The notes under the pieces: model-generated
Database searches by the model: none
What the model was told of the DNA's origin: nothing
The model's input: only the letters and a program-made list of their open reading frames with translations
Source: Nibrella saemangeumensis
GTDB lineage: Bacteria > Bacteroidota > Bacteroidia > Cytophagales > Spirosomataceae
Assembly: GCF_039541915.1 (NCBI RefSeq)
Contig: NZ_BAABHD010000028.1
Coordinates: forward strand, 62,001-126,000
Length of the DNA: 64,000 nt
Reading direction: 5' to 3'
Position numbers and translations under genes: made by a program
Shown: positions 8,665 through 16,584 of the stretch, one piece after another
Layout of the letters: every line of letters starts with the position of its first letter
Position numbering within the stretch: position 1 is the first letter of the stretch

Positions 8665-9805
8665 CGTCTACCTCGCCGATCCGCTTCAGCCGCTGCGGAA
8701 GTTTTCGTTTCAGGTCTTCGAAATTACGGATAGGCGGTAGCGGTCGTTCTGCTTCACCCAGCAGGAACCCATACGGCTTAAGCGCTTCAATAGAATCAAA
8801 AATTACCTTCACAATTGCGGTCAAAGGCAGGGCCAGGATTAAGCCGGACAGGCCCCAGAGCTGACCCCACATAATCAGGGCGATAATTGCCGCCAGCGGA
8901 TTGATACTCACTTTTGAGCCGACAATCAGCGGAGTAATAAAGTTACCCTCCAGAATCTGCACGAACAGAAAAACACCAATTACCCCCAGCGCAATCAGCG
9001 GATTATCCTCCGTAATGAGGCTGAATAAAGCCGGTAACAATGATCCAATCGCAATACCGAAGTACGGAATCAGAATAAGCACCGCCCCGAAGAACCCAAA
9101 GAATAGGGCATAATCGACACCCAGGATTACCAGCCCAACGGTGTTTAATATACCTACGATGATAATAACCAGAACCAGTCCGCCGAGATAATCCCGCACT
9201 ACACCGTATATTCGTTTGAAAACAGCGTCGATCTTTGACCGGCGCGTCCCGTTAAAAACTTTATAGAAAAAGGAACGGAAAAAATCACGGTACAGCAGAA
9301 AGAAAAAGATAAAAAGCGGTACCAGTGAAATAGTAGTCAGCGTATTGGTAGTGGCCAGCAGGGTAGAGGTCAGAATGGTGCCGCTCTCTTCCAGCAGCCG
9401 GTTCAGGTACTTACGCGCTTCGGACACCTGACGCTGGCGGTCGATGTTCAGGTGCTCGTCGGCAAACGTCTGCAACCTGGTCAAGAGTTCGTTGCTGCGT
9501 TCGATCAGTTTAGGGGCTTCCTGCGTAAAATTGCCGATCTGAAGCGATACCAGGTACAGCAAGCCAGCCAGTACGGCCAGCGCCACGATAATGCAAATCA
9601 CGATAGCCCAGATACGCGGCATACGCGCCCGTTCGAGCCGGAGACACAACGGGTATAGCACCATGGCTAACAGAATAGAGAAAATCAGCGGAACAAGTAT
9701 ATCCTGTAGTACGTACAAGCCGTACACGACAATCAGGACAGAAATAAGAATACTGGTCAGTTTTACGTAGGAAGGTAGTTGTACTTCGGGTGCCCGGTTA
9801 TCCAT
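8654..9805 (-). CDS. AI-2E family transporter (PerM/YdiK-like membrane protein)
   Basis: 383 aa from ATG 9805 (TTG at 9811 would add two residues). There are about eight hydrophobic segments: a pair at the N-terminus, a long soluble region at about 95-160, then clustered segments with LILIPYFGIAIGSLLPALF and GSKVSINPLAAIIALI followed by WGLSGLILALPLTAIVKVI, all typical of PF01594. Members export small molecules or ions; the AI-2 link holds for only a few. The C-terminal tail is cytoplasmic and proline/charge rich (RPLPPIRNFEDLKRKLPQ). The gene start is 25 bp from the divergent gene at 9831, so the promoters must overlap. Confidence 0.88.
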   Translation of the reverse strand: MDNRAPEVQLPSYVKLTSILISVLIVVYGLYVLQDILVPLIFSILLAMVLYPLCLRLERARMPRIWAIVICIIVALAVLAGLLYLVSLQIGNFTQEAPKLIERSNELLTRLQTFADEHLNIDRQRQVSEARKYLNRLLEESGTILTSTLLATTNTLTTISLVPLFIFFFLLYRDFFRSFFYKVFNGTRRSKIDAVFKRIYGVVRDYLGGLVLVIIIVGILNTVGLVILGVDYALFFGFFGAVLILIPYFGIAIGSLLPALFSLITEDNPLIALGVIGVFLFVQILEGNFITPLIVGSKVSINPLAAIIALIMWGQLWGLSGLILALPLTAIVKVIFDSIEALKPYGFLLGEAERPLPPIRNFEDLKRKLPQRLKRIGEVDVKS

Positions 9806-9830
9806 TATCAAACGGCTCTATAAACTCAAT

Positions 9831-10676
9831 ATGTATTCGTTGCTAAAATTGTTGTTTGCCATTAAAGTGGCGTTTTGCTCCTGCCAGCCGGAGATTCGCA
9901 AAAGCGGCTTCCAGAGAGGCAGACCGCTGTACCAGGTTACACGGACGGGCCGTCTGCCCCGTGTGGTCAACGAAAGCTCGGGGTTGGCTTACCGCGCCGG
10001 CCATGGCACATTCTGGACCCACAACGACAGTGGCGGAAAACCGACACTCTATGAAGTAGCCGCTGATGGTCGCCTTGTCGACACCCTATCGCTGCCGGGC
10101 CTGACCAACACTGACTGGGAAGACCTGGCGCAGCAGGATTCCACCGTACTGTTTGTTGGCGACATCGGCAACAACCAGCAGACGCGCCGGAAGCTGACCA
10201 TTTACCGCGTAGACCGTTCCCGCCCGGCAACGACAGACCAGATTGTGTATCACTACGCGGATCAATCTGCGTTTCCGCCCCCACCCAGTCAGCACTATTT
10301 CGACTGCGAAGCTATGTTGTATTCGGATAACCGGCTGTATTTATTCTCGAAAAATCGTCCGCTGGCCAGCCACTACGTCAAGCAATATTCGCTCCCTGCC
10401 CGTGCCGGTGATTATGCATTGCTGCCGACCGACTCAGTGTATATCCGCGCCATGGTAACTGGTGCCGACATCAGCCCCGACGGCCACCTGTTTGCGCTGC
10501 TAACCTACGGAAAAGTCTTGCTGTTTGCGGTGGAGAAGAACCAGGTAAATTTCCGGCGTCCGCTGCATTGCATACGTTTACCCAGAGGGCAGACAGAAGC
10601 CATCAGCTTTGTGTCACCGACTGACTTTGTCATTACCAACGAAAAAGGTAAAATGTTTTTAGTCAGCCGAAAATGA
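9831..10676 (+). CDS. Secreted/lipoprotein-like protein of unknown function, propeller-like
   Basis: 281 aa. The N-terminus is hydrophobic with two cysteines (AFCSCQPE), which suggests an exported lipoprotein, although the -3 to -1 residues are not a perfect lipobox. The body has repeated beta-rich pieces: SSGLAYRAGHGTFWTHNDSGG, NTDWEDLAQQDSTVLFVGDIGNN, then ADISPDGHLFALLTYGKVLLF. This pattern (awareness of a final difference between observed and planned values, blade-like repeats) resembles SdiA-regulated or YVTN-type propellers, but I cannot name a family with certainty. Divergent from the AI-2E-type gene, and followed by the response regulator 96 bp later. Confidence 0.6.
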   Translation: MYSLLKLLFAIKVAFCSCQPEIRKSGFQRGRPLYQVTRTGRLPRVVNESSGLAYRAGHGTFWTHNDSGGKPTLYEVAADGRLVDTLSLPGLTNTDWEDLAQQDSTVLFVGDIGNNQQTRRKLTIYRVDRSRPATTDQIVYHYADQSAFPPPPSQHYFDCEAMLYSDNRLYLFSKNRPLASHYVKQYSLPARAGDYALLPTDSVYIRAMVTGADISPDGHLFALLTYGKVLLFAVEKNQVNFRRPLHCIRLPRGQTEAISFVSPTDFVITNEKGKMFLVSRK

Positions 10677-10772
10677 CAACTTGCCTTGTTAAGTTTATGT
10701 TAAGAAATTAGCTGCGTTCATAAAATACATAGCATCGCCCTACCTTCGGGGCATCAAATAGCTACATCACTG

Positions 10773-11474
10773 ATGAGTGCCGCCAAAGCCGCTCAACAAA
10801 CACACCGCGTTCTGGTAGTCGATGACGACCCGGATATTGTTGAATTATTAGAATACAATCTGCAAAAAGAAGGATACGACGTCCGCACCGCCACCGACGG
10901 ACGCAAGGCTCTTGACGTGGCCAAAGCCTTCTTACCTGAACTGGTCCTGCTGGACATCATGATGCCCCAACTGGATGGTATCGAGACCGGTCGCCAGCTC
11001 CGCGATATACCCGAACTGCGTCAGGCGTATATCCTTTTCCTGACCGCCCGTTCGGAAGAATATTCGGAAGTGGCGGCCTTTGAGATCGGTGCCGACGACT
11101 ACATCACTAAGCCCATTAAACCCAGAGCGCTGATGAGCCGGATCAATGCCTTATTCCGGCGGGAAGCGCAGAAGGCTGACCCCGGCGAGAAAATTGAAAT
11201 CGCCGATCTGGTCATTAATAGGAAGAATTATTCGGTCAATCAGGGAGAACGGTCTGTCATTCTGCCTAAAAAGGAATTTGAACTTCTCTTTTTTCTGGCC
11301 CAGAGCCCTAATAAGGTATTCAGCCGGGAAGAGCTGCTGCAAAAGATCTGGGGTGCCGATATCTATGTGCTGGAACGTACCGTTGATGTACACATTCGTA
11401 AACTGCGCGAAAAAGTAGGAGAGGGTTACATCCGGACACTTAAGGGAGTTGGGTATATGTTTGAAGTCGAATAA
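10773..11474 (+). CDS. OmpR/PhoB-type response regulator
   Basis: 233 aa. The receiver domain has VVDDDPD (acidic pocket 17-19), phospho-acceptor Asp61 in LLDIMMPQ, the conserved Thr in FLTARS and Lys in YITKPIKP. The C-terminal winged helix (about 135-233) has the OmpR recognition region VFSREELLQKIWG...RTVDVHIRKLREKVG and ends GYMFEVE. It is the DNA-binding partner of the sensor kinase 18 bp downstream. The full-length receiver plus PhoB-like winged helix is consistent with phosphate control, but no pst or pho target gene is in the window, so the signal is open. Confidence 0.93.
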   Translation: MSAAKAAQQTHRVLVVDDDPDIVELLEYNLQKEGYDVRTATDGRKALDVAKAFLPELVLLDIMMPQLDGIETGRQLRDIPELRQAYILFLTARSEEYSEVAAFEIGADDYITKPIKPRALMSRINALFRREAQKADPGEKIEIADLVINRKNYSVNQGERSVILPKKEFELLFFLAQSPNKVFSREELLQKIWGADIYVLERTVDVHIRKLREKVGEGYIRTLKGVGYMFEVE

Positions 11475-11492
11475 GTTTCCGAAATTTAGCGC

Positions 11493-12527
11493 ATGTCGCT
11501 GAGTCCCCGCATTATTGCGTTTTTACTGGCCTTCCTGATCTCGGTACTCACGGCCGTATTTCTGACGTTTGTGGAGGGCGTTACAAACAACATGCTTTTT
11601 GTGGTGGCCGTGTCGTCGTTTGCCGTCTCTTTCTTTCTGGTACTATACGCCATCGAACTGCTGGTATACCGGGAGGTCAATAAGATGTACAAGACCATTC
11701 ACAAGCTCAAAATCCGTGACTTCAACATCTCCCGGAAGACCATCATTAAGAACAACAATCCTTTCAAAAAGCTTAACGACGAAGTTTTTGTGTACGTCGC
11801 CCGCAAGCAGAAAGAAATTGAAGAACTGAAGCGACTCGAACTCTTCCGGCGCGAGTTTCTGGCCGATGTATCACACGAATTAAAAACCCCCATCTTTGCC
11901 GCTCAGGGCTTTATTCATACGCTTATCGATGGAGCCATTGACGATGAAAACGTCCGGGATAAATTTCTGGCCAAAGCTGCTAAAAGCCTCGACGGCCTGG
12001 ATGCGCTGGTAAAAGACCTAGTCGCTTTGTCGCAGCTCGAAACCGGCGAACTCAAGATGCATTTTGAGCGGGTCGACCTGCACCAGGTTATAGCGGAAGC
12101 CTTAGAGCAACTGGAAAAAAAAGCGCAGACAAAAGGCACCACCCTCCGCATTAAAACCGACCGGCCTGGCTCTTACTGGGTCAAAGCTGACCCGCAGCGT
12201 ATTCATCAGGTCATGATTAACCTGCTGGAAAATGCCATCAAATACGGCAACGACAATGGCAAAGTGCTGGTGACGCTGGAGGAAGATAAAAAACAGGTCT
12301 TGGTATCCGTTAAAGACGATGGTCCCGGTATTCCTCCCGAGCACCTCAGCCGCATTTTCGAGCGCTTCTACCGCGTCGACAAAAGCCGCTCCAAAGAGCG
12401 GGGCGGCACCGGTCTTGGCCTCGCCATCGTTAAGCACATCCTGAATGCCCATCGCTCTAAAGTCTCTGTCATGAGCAAAGTAGACAGAGGAACTACGTTC
12501 TCGTTCAAACTGGAGAAGGTAGAGTAA
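11493..12527 (+). CDS. Sensor histidine kinase, PhoR-like
   Basis: 344 aa. Two membrane segments lie at about 8-25 and 33-56 with almost no periplasmic loop, so the protein probably senses within the membrane or through a partner. A linker coiled coil follows at about 100-120. The H-box FLADVSHELKTPI carries His128. The ATPase domain has N-box NLLENAIKYG, G1 DDGPGIPP and G2 GGTGLGLAI, all intact. It is coupled to the response regulator (18-bp gap), and the start ATG lies right after it. Domain layout is like PhoR without PAS or HAMP. Confidence 0.92.
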   Translation: MSLSPRIIAFLLAFLISVLTAVFLTFVEGVTNNMLFVVAVSSFAVSFFLVLYAIELLVYREVNKMYKTIHKLKIRDFNISRKTIIKNNNPFKKLNDEVFVYVARKQKEIEELKRLELFRREFLADVSHELKTPIFAAQGFIHTLIDGAIDDENVRDKFLAKAAKSLDGLDALVKDLVALSQLETGELKMHFERVDLHQVIAEALEQLEKKAQTKGTTLRIKTDRPGSYWVKADPQRIHQVMINLLENAIKYGNDNGKVLVTLEEDKKQVLVSVKDDGPGIPPEHLSRIFERFYRVDKSRSKERGGTGLGLAIVKHILNAHRSKVSVMSKVDRGTTFSFKLEKVE

Positions 12528-12584
12528 TGTAGGTGCCTGCCGCCGGCCGGTACAGTCCGGGCGGTGACACTCGCATACTTTTCG

Positions 12585-12592
12585 TAAATTTG
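12585..12592 (+). promoter_or_regulatory. Consensus -7 element immediately before a start codon
   Basis: TAAATTTG matches TAnnTTTG exactly and ends 4 bp before the ATG at 12597. Transcription would begin at or very near the start codon, giving a leaderless or nearly leaderless mRNA. I see no TTG at the ideal upstream spacing. Confidence 0.4.
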
Positions 12593-12596
12593 CTCC

Positions 12597-13319
12597 ATGA
12601 AAATTGCTTTTGAAGATCTCATCGTTTTTGAAAACGACGATTATATACTCATCAACAAGCCCCCGCATGTAGCCTCGCTCGACGAACGCACCGCCGACCG
12701 GTCGAACAGCATTCTGCGGCTGGCGAAGGAATACCACTCCGACGCCCAGCTGGGCCACCGGCTGGACAAAGAGACTTCGGGTATTCTGGCAATAGCCAAA
12801 CATCCGGAGGCATACCGGCACCTGGCTATGCAGTTTGAGCACCGCGAAGTGGCCAAGCGTTACCATGCCGTCGTGAATGGCGTACATGATTTTGATATGA
12901 TTTCGGTATATCTGCCCATTGCGCCGGTTAGAGACGGTACCGCCGTTCGGATTGACCGACAGAAAGGCAAGGAAGCCGAAACGATTTTTAACACCCTGCG
13001 GGCCTATCGGTCACATACTCTGGTGGAATGCATGCCCATAACCGGACGGATGCACCAGATCCGGGTCCACCTGATGTGCCTCAAAGCACCCATTGTTAAT
13101 GACCCAACCTACGGCGGAGACTCCATCTACCTGTCCCAGATCAAGCGAAAGTTCAACCTCAAGCAGGGAACCGAAGAACTGCCGCTGATTCAGCGCGTAG
13201 CCCTGCACGCCCGTTCGCTAACCTTTACCCTGCTGAACGGAGAGGATGCTATGTTTGAAGCGCCTTACCCCAAAGACTTCGACGTACTGGTGAAGCAGTT
13301 AGAGAAGCATGCGCTTTAA
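12597..13319 (+). CDS. RluA-family pseudouridine synthase (first copy)
   Basis: 240 aa. The catalytic motif HRLDKETSG has Asp57. Flanking conserved elements are YILINKPPHV near the N-terminus, AKRYHAVVNG, and GRMHQIRVHL near the C-terminus. There is no N-terminal S4 domain, so it is a short RluA/RluC-type enzyme that isomerises uridine in rRNA or tRNA. The exact site cannot be deduced. Either a private promoter overlapping the start (12585-12592) or readthrough from the histidine kinase 69 bp upstream could drive it. A second paralogue is at 18962. Confidence 0.9.
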   Translation: MKIAFEDLIVFENDDYILINKPPHVASLDERTADRSNSILRLAKEYHSDAQLGHRLDKETSGILAIAKHPEAYRHLAMQFEHREVAKRYHAVVNGVHDFDMISVYLPIAPVRDGTAVRIDRQKGKEAETIFNTLRAYRSHTLVECMPITGRMHQIRVHLMCLKAPIVNDPTYGGDSIYLSQIKRKFNLKQGTEELPLIQRVALHARSLTFTLLNGEDAMFEAPYPKDFDVLVKQLEKHAL

Positions 13320-13372
13320 TTTGTAGTTTGTAGGCCGAGGTTATATCATTGCACGCTTAAACGTAAAACCCC

Positions 13373-13675
13373 ATGTTCGTCCATACCGTTTTCTTTTGGC
13401 TCAAGCACCCAGAAAAGCAAGCCGACCGTGATGCGCTCCGCGCAGGCATTGAAACCCTGCGGGACATTGAACATATGGATGCCGCTTACATCGGTGTCCC
13501 TGCCGATACGCGCCGGCCGGTGATTGACCATAGCTACGACTTTTCTATCACCTTTGTCTTTGCTGACCAACACGCCCACGACGCGTATCAGGAACACCCC
13601 ATGCATCTGAAGTTCGTCGAGAACTGCGCCCATCTGTGGGAGCGGGTACGGGTGTATGACGCCGTGGGTCATTAG
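13373..13675 (+). CDS. Dabb (stress-responsive alpha/beta barrel) domain protein
   Basis: 100 aa, one complete Dabb fold. It starts MFVHTVFFWLK, with a central HSYDFSITFVFADQHAHDAYQEHPMH segment, and ends VRVYDAVGH. Such proteins are dimeric ferredoxin-like barrels, mostly of unknown role; some are enzymes acting on polyketides. The stop codon overlaps the left arm of an inverted repeat (13674-13741). Confidence 0.88.
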   Translation: MFVHTVFFWLKHPEKQADRDALRAGIETLRDIEHMDAAYIGVPADTRRPVIDHSYDFSITFVFADQHAHDAYQEHPMHLKFVENCAHLWERVRVYDAVGH

Positions 13676-13741
13676 TAGGCAGTAGTGGCGGGCGGTGTGG
13701 CCGCTCCTCTTATGGCTACTGCGAACTGCCTACTGCCTACT
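13674..13741. repeat. Intergenic inverted repeat, AGTAGGCAG word family
   Basis: Perfect 12-bp arms at 13674-13685 and 13730-13741 (agtaggcagtag and its complement) enclose 44 bp with further degenerate pairing. The same word recurs at 16551-16562 and twice at 39597-39620. It could serve as a 3' hairpin for the Dabb gene, but the re-used word suggests a dispersed repeat. Confidence 0.6.
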
Positions 13742-13790
13742 GAAGACTGCCTGCTCATTTTCATTTCCCGTTCGGCAGAATGTTGCTCTA

Positions 13791-13825
13791 TTGCTGCCGA
13801 GTAGAGTTGTTTTACACTACATTTG
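13791..13825 (+). promoter_or_regulatory. Candidate promoter of the envelope cluster
   Basis: TACATTTG at 13818-13825 fits TAnnTTTG. A TTG at 13791-13793 is 24 bp upstream, slightly far. The implied leader to the TPR gene start (13950) is about 120 nt. Confidence 0.4.
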
Positions 13826-13949
13826 TATAGAGTAAAACCGATAGTAAGCAGCCTTACTGCAATAGAGCTATCAGTCAGAGCGTTTCACACATGACGCACT
13901 GGCAAACCGGTAGCGCATTTTAGTTATCACAGGAAATAGAGCAGGGGAT

Positions 13950-15707
13950 ATGGAGTGCCTCATTACACATACATGGCGAAAATGGGTATTAGCCGGCGTG
14001 GGCTGTCTGGCGGTGCTGACGACCGTTCCCGTACAGGCCCAACGCAAAGCCAAACCGAAAGAAGAACAGGCTGGGATCGGCGGTACTCTTAACCAGGGTA
14101 TCGATGAATCGTTGTTCACCGAAGGCATGAAATACATCATGACCGACGAGCCGACGAAAGCAATCGCACAATTTGAGAAGTTACTCCAGAAAAGTCCGAA
14201 CAATGCTGCGGCTCAGTATGCGGTTGCCTCGGCCTTCCTCAAAAGTGGTAAAATTACGGAGGCACTTCCCTACTCCCAGAAGGCTTATCAACTGGACAAT
14301 GCCAATAAATATTATGCGCTGCAACTCGCTGAAATCTATGTAAAGCAGAAACGCTACGGCGAGGCCGAAACCCTGTACGAAGCGGTGCTTCAGAAAAGCT
14401 CTGATAATATTGAATATGGCGTTGAACTCGCAGCCATTTACCTGTTCGATGATAAGCCCGATAAGGCACTGGAAACCTACGATAAGGTGGAGAAGGTGCT
14501 TGGCCCTAACGAAGAGATTATCCGCCAGAAACAACGCATTTATTTAAAGCAGAACAAAGTAGATAAAGCGGTTGAGGAAGCAGAGAAATTGGCGGCTGCC
14601 GAGCCCGGCGAACCCGACTACCTCATTGAGGGAGCAGAGCTGCTGATCGCCAACGACCGCCACCAGCAGGCGCTTAGCTGGCTGGAAAAAGCGTTGAAGA
14701 TCAATCCGGATCTGCCGCAGGCGCACGTACTTCTGGCAGACGTTTACCGTAAGCAGGGTAATACAGACAAATACCGTCAGGAGATTAAATACCTCTTTTC
14801 CAATCCAAACCTGGAGGCAAATATCAAGGCGCGTATTCTGTCGAGCTATATGGGTATGGCCGGAGAAAACCAGACGGCTAAAGATGACGCCATAAAAATG
14901 GCGCAGGATCTTGTTAAGACCAATCCGAAAGATGCCAGCTCGCAGTTAATGATGGCCGAACTTCTGATGCAGACAGGCAAAAAAGCCGAAGCTCGCGATG
15001 CATTCGTAAGAGCTGCCCGCGTTGATGCGTCAGTGTTTGAAGTCTGGGGAGCCATTATTCAGTTAGACAGTGACTTGAATCAGGTAGACAGCCTGCTGGT
15101 CCATTCGGAACAGGCCCTGGAGGTATTTCCTACACAAGGGCAACTCTGGCTCGCCAATGGATCGGCTAATTTATTCAAGCGGCAGTACCAGAAAGCCATT
15201 GATGCCCTGGAAGAAAGCCGTCGGTTACTGGTTACCGACGCGGCCCTGAGCCGAAACATCAATGCCCAACTGGGTGATGCTTATAACGGCCTTGGTGACC
15301 ACGCTAAATCGGATGAAGCGTACGAACTGGTGCTCAAGGCAGACCCCAATAACGACCACGTTCTTAACAACTACAGCTATTTTCTGTCTTTGCGAAAAGA
15401 GAAACTGCCCCAGGCCCTCCAAATGTCTCAGAAACTGGTCGAGCGGAACCCCAAGAACGCTACCTTCTTAGACACCCACGCCTGGGTGCTGTATGTGATG
15501 AAGGATTACGGCAAAGCCCGCCAATATCTGGAAAGAGCCATTCAGGCTGACCCGAACAACGTAAGCGGTACCATCATGGAGCATTATGGCGATGTGCTGT
15601 ACCAGTTAGGAGAGAAAGACAAAGCAGTTGAACAATGGAAAAAGGCAAAGTCTAAAGGGGAAACCAGCGAACAATTAGATAAGAAAATTGCCACCGGAAA
15701 AATATGA
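13950..15707 (+). CDS. Secreted tetratricopeptide-repeat protein
   Basis: 585 aa. Signal peptide at about 1-31, ending VQAQ. From about residue 60 onwards the protein is a run of TPR units (for example AIAQFEKLLQKSPNNAAAQYAVASAF, YGEAETLYEAVLQKSSDNIEYG and AKSDEAYELVLKADPNNDHVLNNYSYFLS). A lysine-rich C-terminus follows. TPR arrays hold protein partners together, here in the periplasm or at the outer membrane. The gene overlaps the DUF4292 lipoprotein by 4 bp (ATGA) and is followed by the EnvC-like gene. I recall this three-gene order from other Bacteroidota; it suggests a shared envelope function. The purine-rich stretch gcagggg just before the ATG is unusual for this phylum. Confidence 0.9.
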   Translation: MECLITHTWRKWVLAGVGCLAVLTTVPVQAQRKAKPKEEQAGIGGTLNQGIDESLFTEGMKYIMTDEPTKAIAQFEKLLQKSPNNAAAQYAVASAFLKSGKITEALPYSQKAYQLDNANKYYALQLAEIYVKQKRYGEAETLYEAVLQKSSDNIEYGVELAAIYLFDDKPDKALETYDKVEKVLGPNEEIIRQKQRIYLKQNKVDKAVEEAEKLAAAEPGEPDYLIEGAELLIANDRHQQALSWLEKALKINPDLPQAHVLLADVYRKQGNTDKYRQEIKYLFSNPNLEANIKARILSSYMGMAGENQTAKDDAIKMAQDLVKTNPKDASSQLMMAELLMQTGKKAEARDAFVRAARVDASVFEVWGAIIQLDSDLNQVDSLLVHSEQALEVFPTQGQLWLANGSANLFKRQYQKAIDALEESRRLLVTDAALSRNINAQLGDAYNGLGDHAKSDEAYELVLKADPNNDHVLNNYSYFLSLRKEKLPQALQMSQKLVERNPKNATFLDTHAWVLYVMKDYGKARQYLERAIQADPNNVSGTIMEHYGDVLYQLGEKDKAVEQWKKAKSKGETSEQLDKKIATGKI

Positions 15708-16558
15708 CAAAACACCTGCTCCGGCTGTTTGTGTTGATCTTGTTGCTGAATTCGGAAGCCTGCCGCCGTCGGCATCTCGCTAAAACCGCTTCGACCAGTG
15801 TACCAACGGATACCACAGTCATTAGCCGGAAGCCGGCAGACACCACCGCTCCCAGTCAGGCTGCCATGCCCCGGCCCGGAATTGAAGAAGCTAGGTCTAA
15901 TGTAGCCGAGATCGACTTTACCTACCTGACCGCTAAATCGAAAGTATCGTTCAAAAGCAAAGAACAGGACATCAACAATGCCAATGTGAACCTGCGCGTC
16001 AAAAAAGACAGCGTTATCTGGTTTTCGGTTACCGGCCTGGGCATTGAAGTGGCCCGTGGGCTCGTAACCCGCGATACCATCACTATTCAGGACAAAGTAC
16101 ACCGGGAATATGTCAAATACGATTTCCCTACCCTGAGCAAGCGGTTTAACTTTAATCTGGATTTCGACCTGTTGCAGGCATTGATTGTGGGTAACCTGCC
16201 GCTGCCTAAGCGACCGGCGCAAAAAATTAAAAACGAGCGTGACTATCTGCTGCTCCGCCAGAGCGAAGGAAAAGTAATGGTCGAAAATTACATTGGTGAA
16301 CAGGACCGCAAGCTGAAAAAGCTGATGATGGTTGAGCAGCCAACAAAAAATACCCTGCGGCTGGACTACGAAGATTTTACAGCCCTCAACAATTTTCTAT
16401 TTCCCTATACCAGCCTGCTGACGGTCGATTATAAATCAGGCAGTGATGGTCAGTTTTATCAGACGCTGCTCCGGATTCAGCACAATAAAGTTGAGTTAGT
16501 AGATAAGAGTCCAGGGTTTCCGTTCACCATTCCGCCACGTTACGAACGGAGGCAGTAG
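15704..16558 (+). CDS. DUF4292 family lipoprotein
   Basis: 284 aa. A short signal peptide precedes Cys20 (NSEAC, basic after it), a lipoprotein site acceptable for Bacteroidota. The mature part starts with a threonine/proline-rich linker, then a LolA/LolB-like half-barrel region (FTYLTAKSKVSFKSKEQ, ARGLVTRDTITIQDKVHREYVKY). DUF4292 proteins are thought to resemble outer-membrane lipoprotein chaperones, but no role is proven. The start codon overlaps the TPR stop as ATGA, so the two are translationally coupled. The EnvC-like gene starts 26 bp downstream. Confidence 0.85.
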   Translation: MTKHLLRLFVLILLLNSEACRRRHLAKTASTSVPTDTTVISRKPADTTAPSQAAMPRPGIEEARSNVAEIDFTYLTAKSKVSFKSKEQDINNANVNLRVKKDSVIWFSVTGLGIEVARGLVTRDTITIQDKVHREYVKYDFPTLSKRFNFNLDFDLLQALIVGNLPLPKRPAQKIKNERDYLLLRQSEGKVMVENYIGEQDRKLKKLMMVEQPTKNTLRLDYEDFTALNNFLFPYTSLLTVDYKSGSDGQFYQTLLRIQHNKVELVDKSPGFPFTIPPRYERRQ

Positions 16559-16584
16559 GCAGGGAGCCGCTTGTTACAGTAATT

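Noticed and set aside
12102..12887. 261-codon minus-strand frame across the histidine kinase and RluA genes
   Set aside because: Spans two well-supported plus-strand genes and their spacer; composition is that of a shadow frame.
15584..16222. 212-codon minus-strand frame over the TPR/DUF4292 junction
   Set aside because: Antisense of two overlapping genes with strong family matches.
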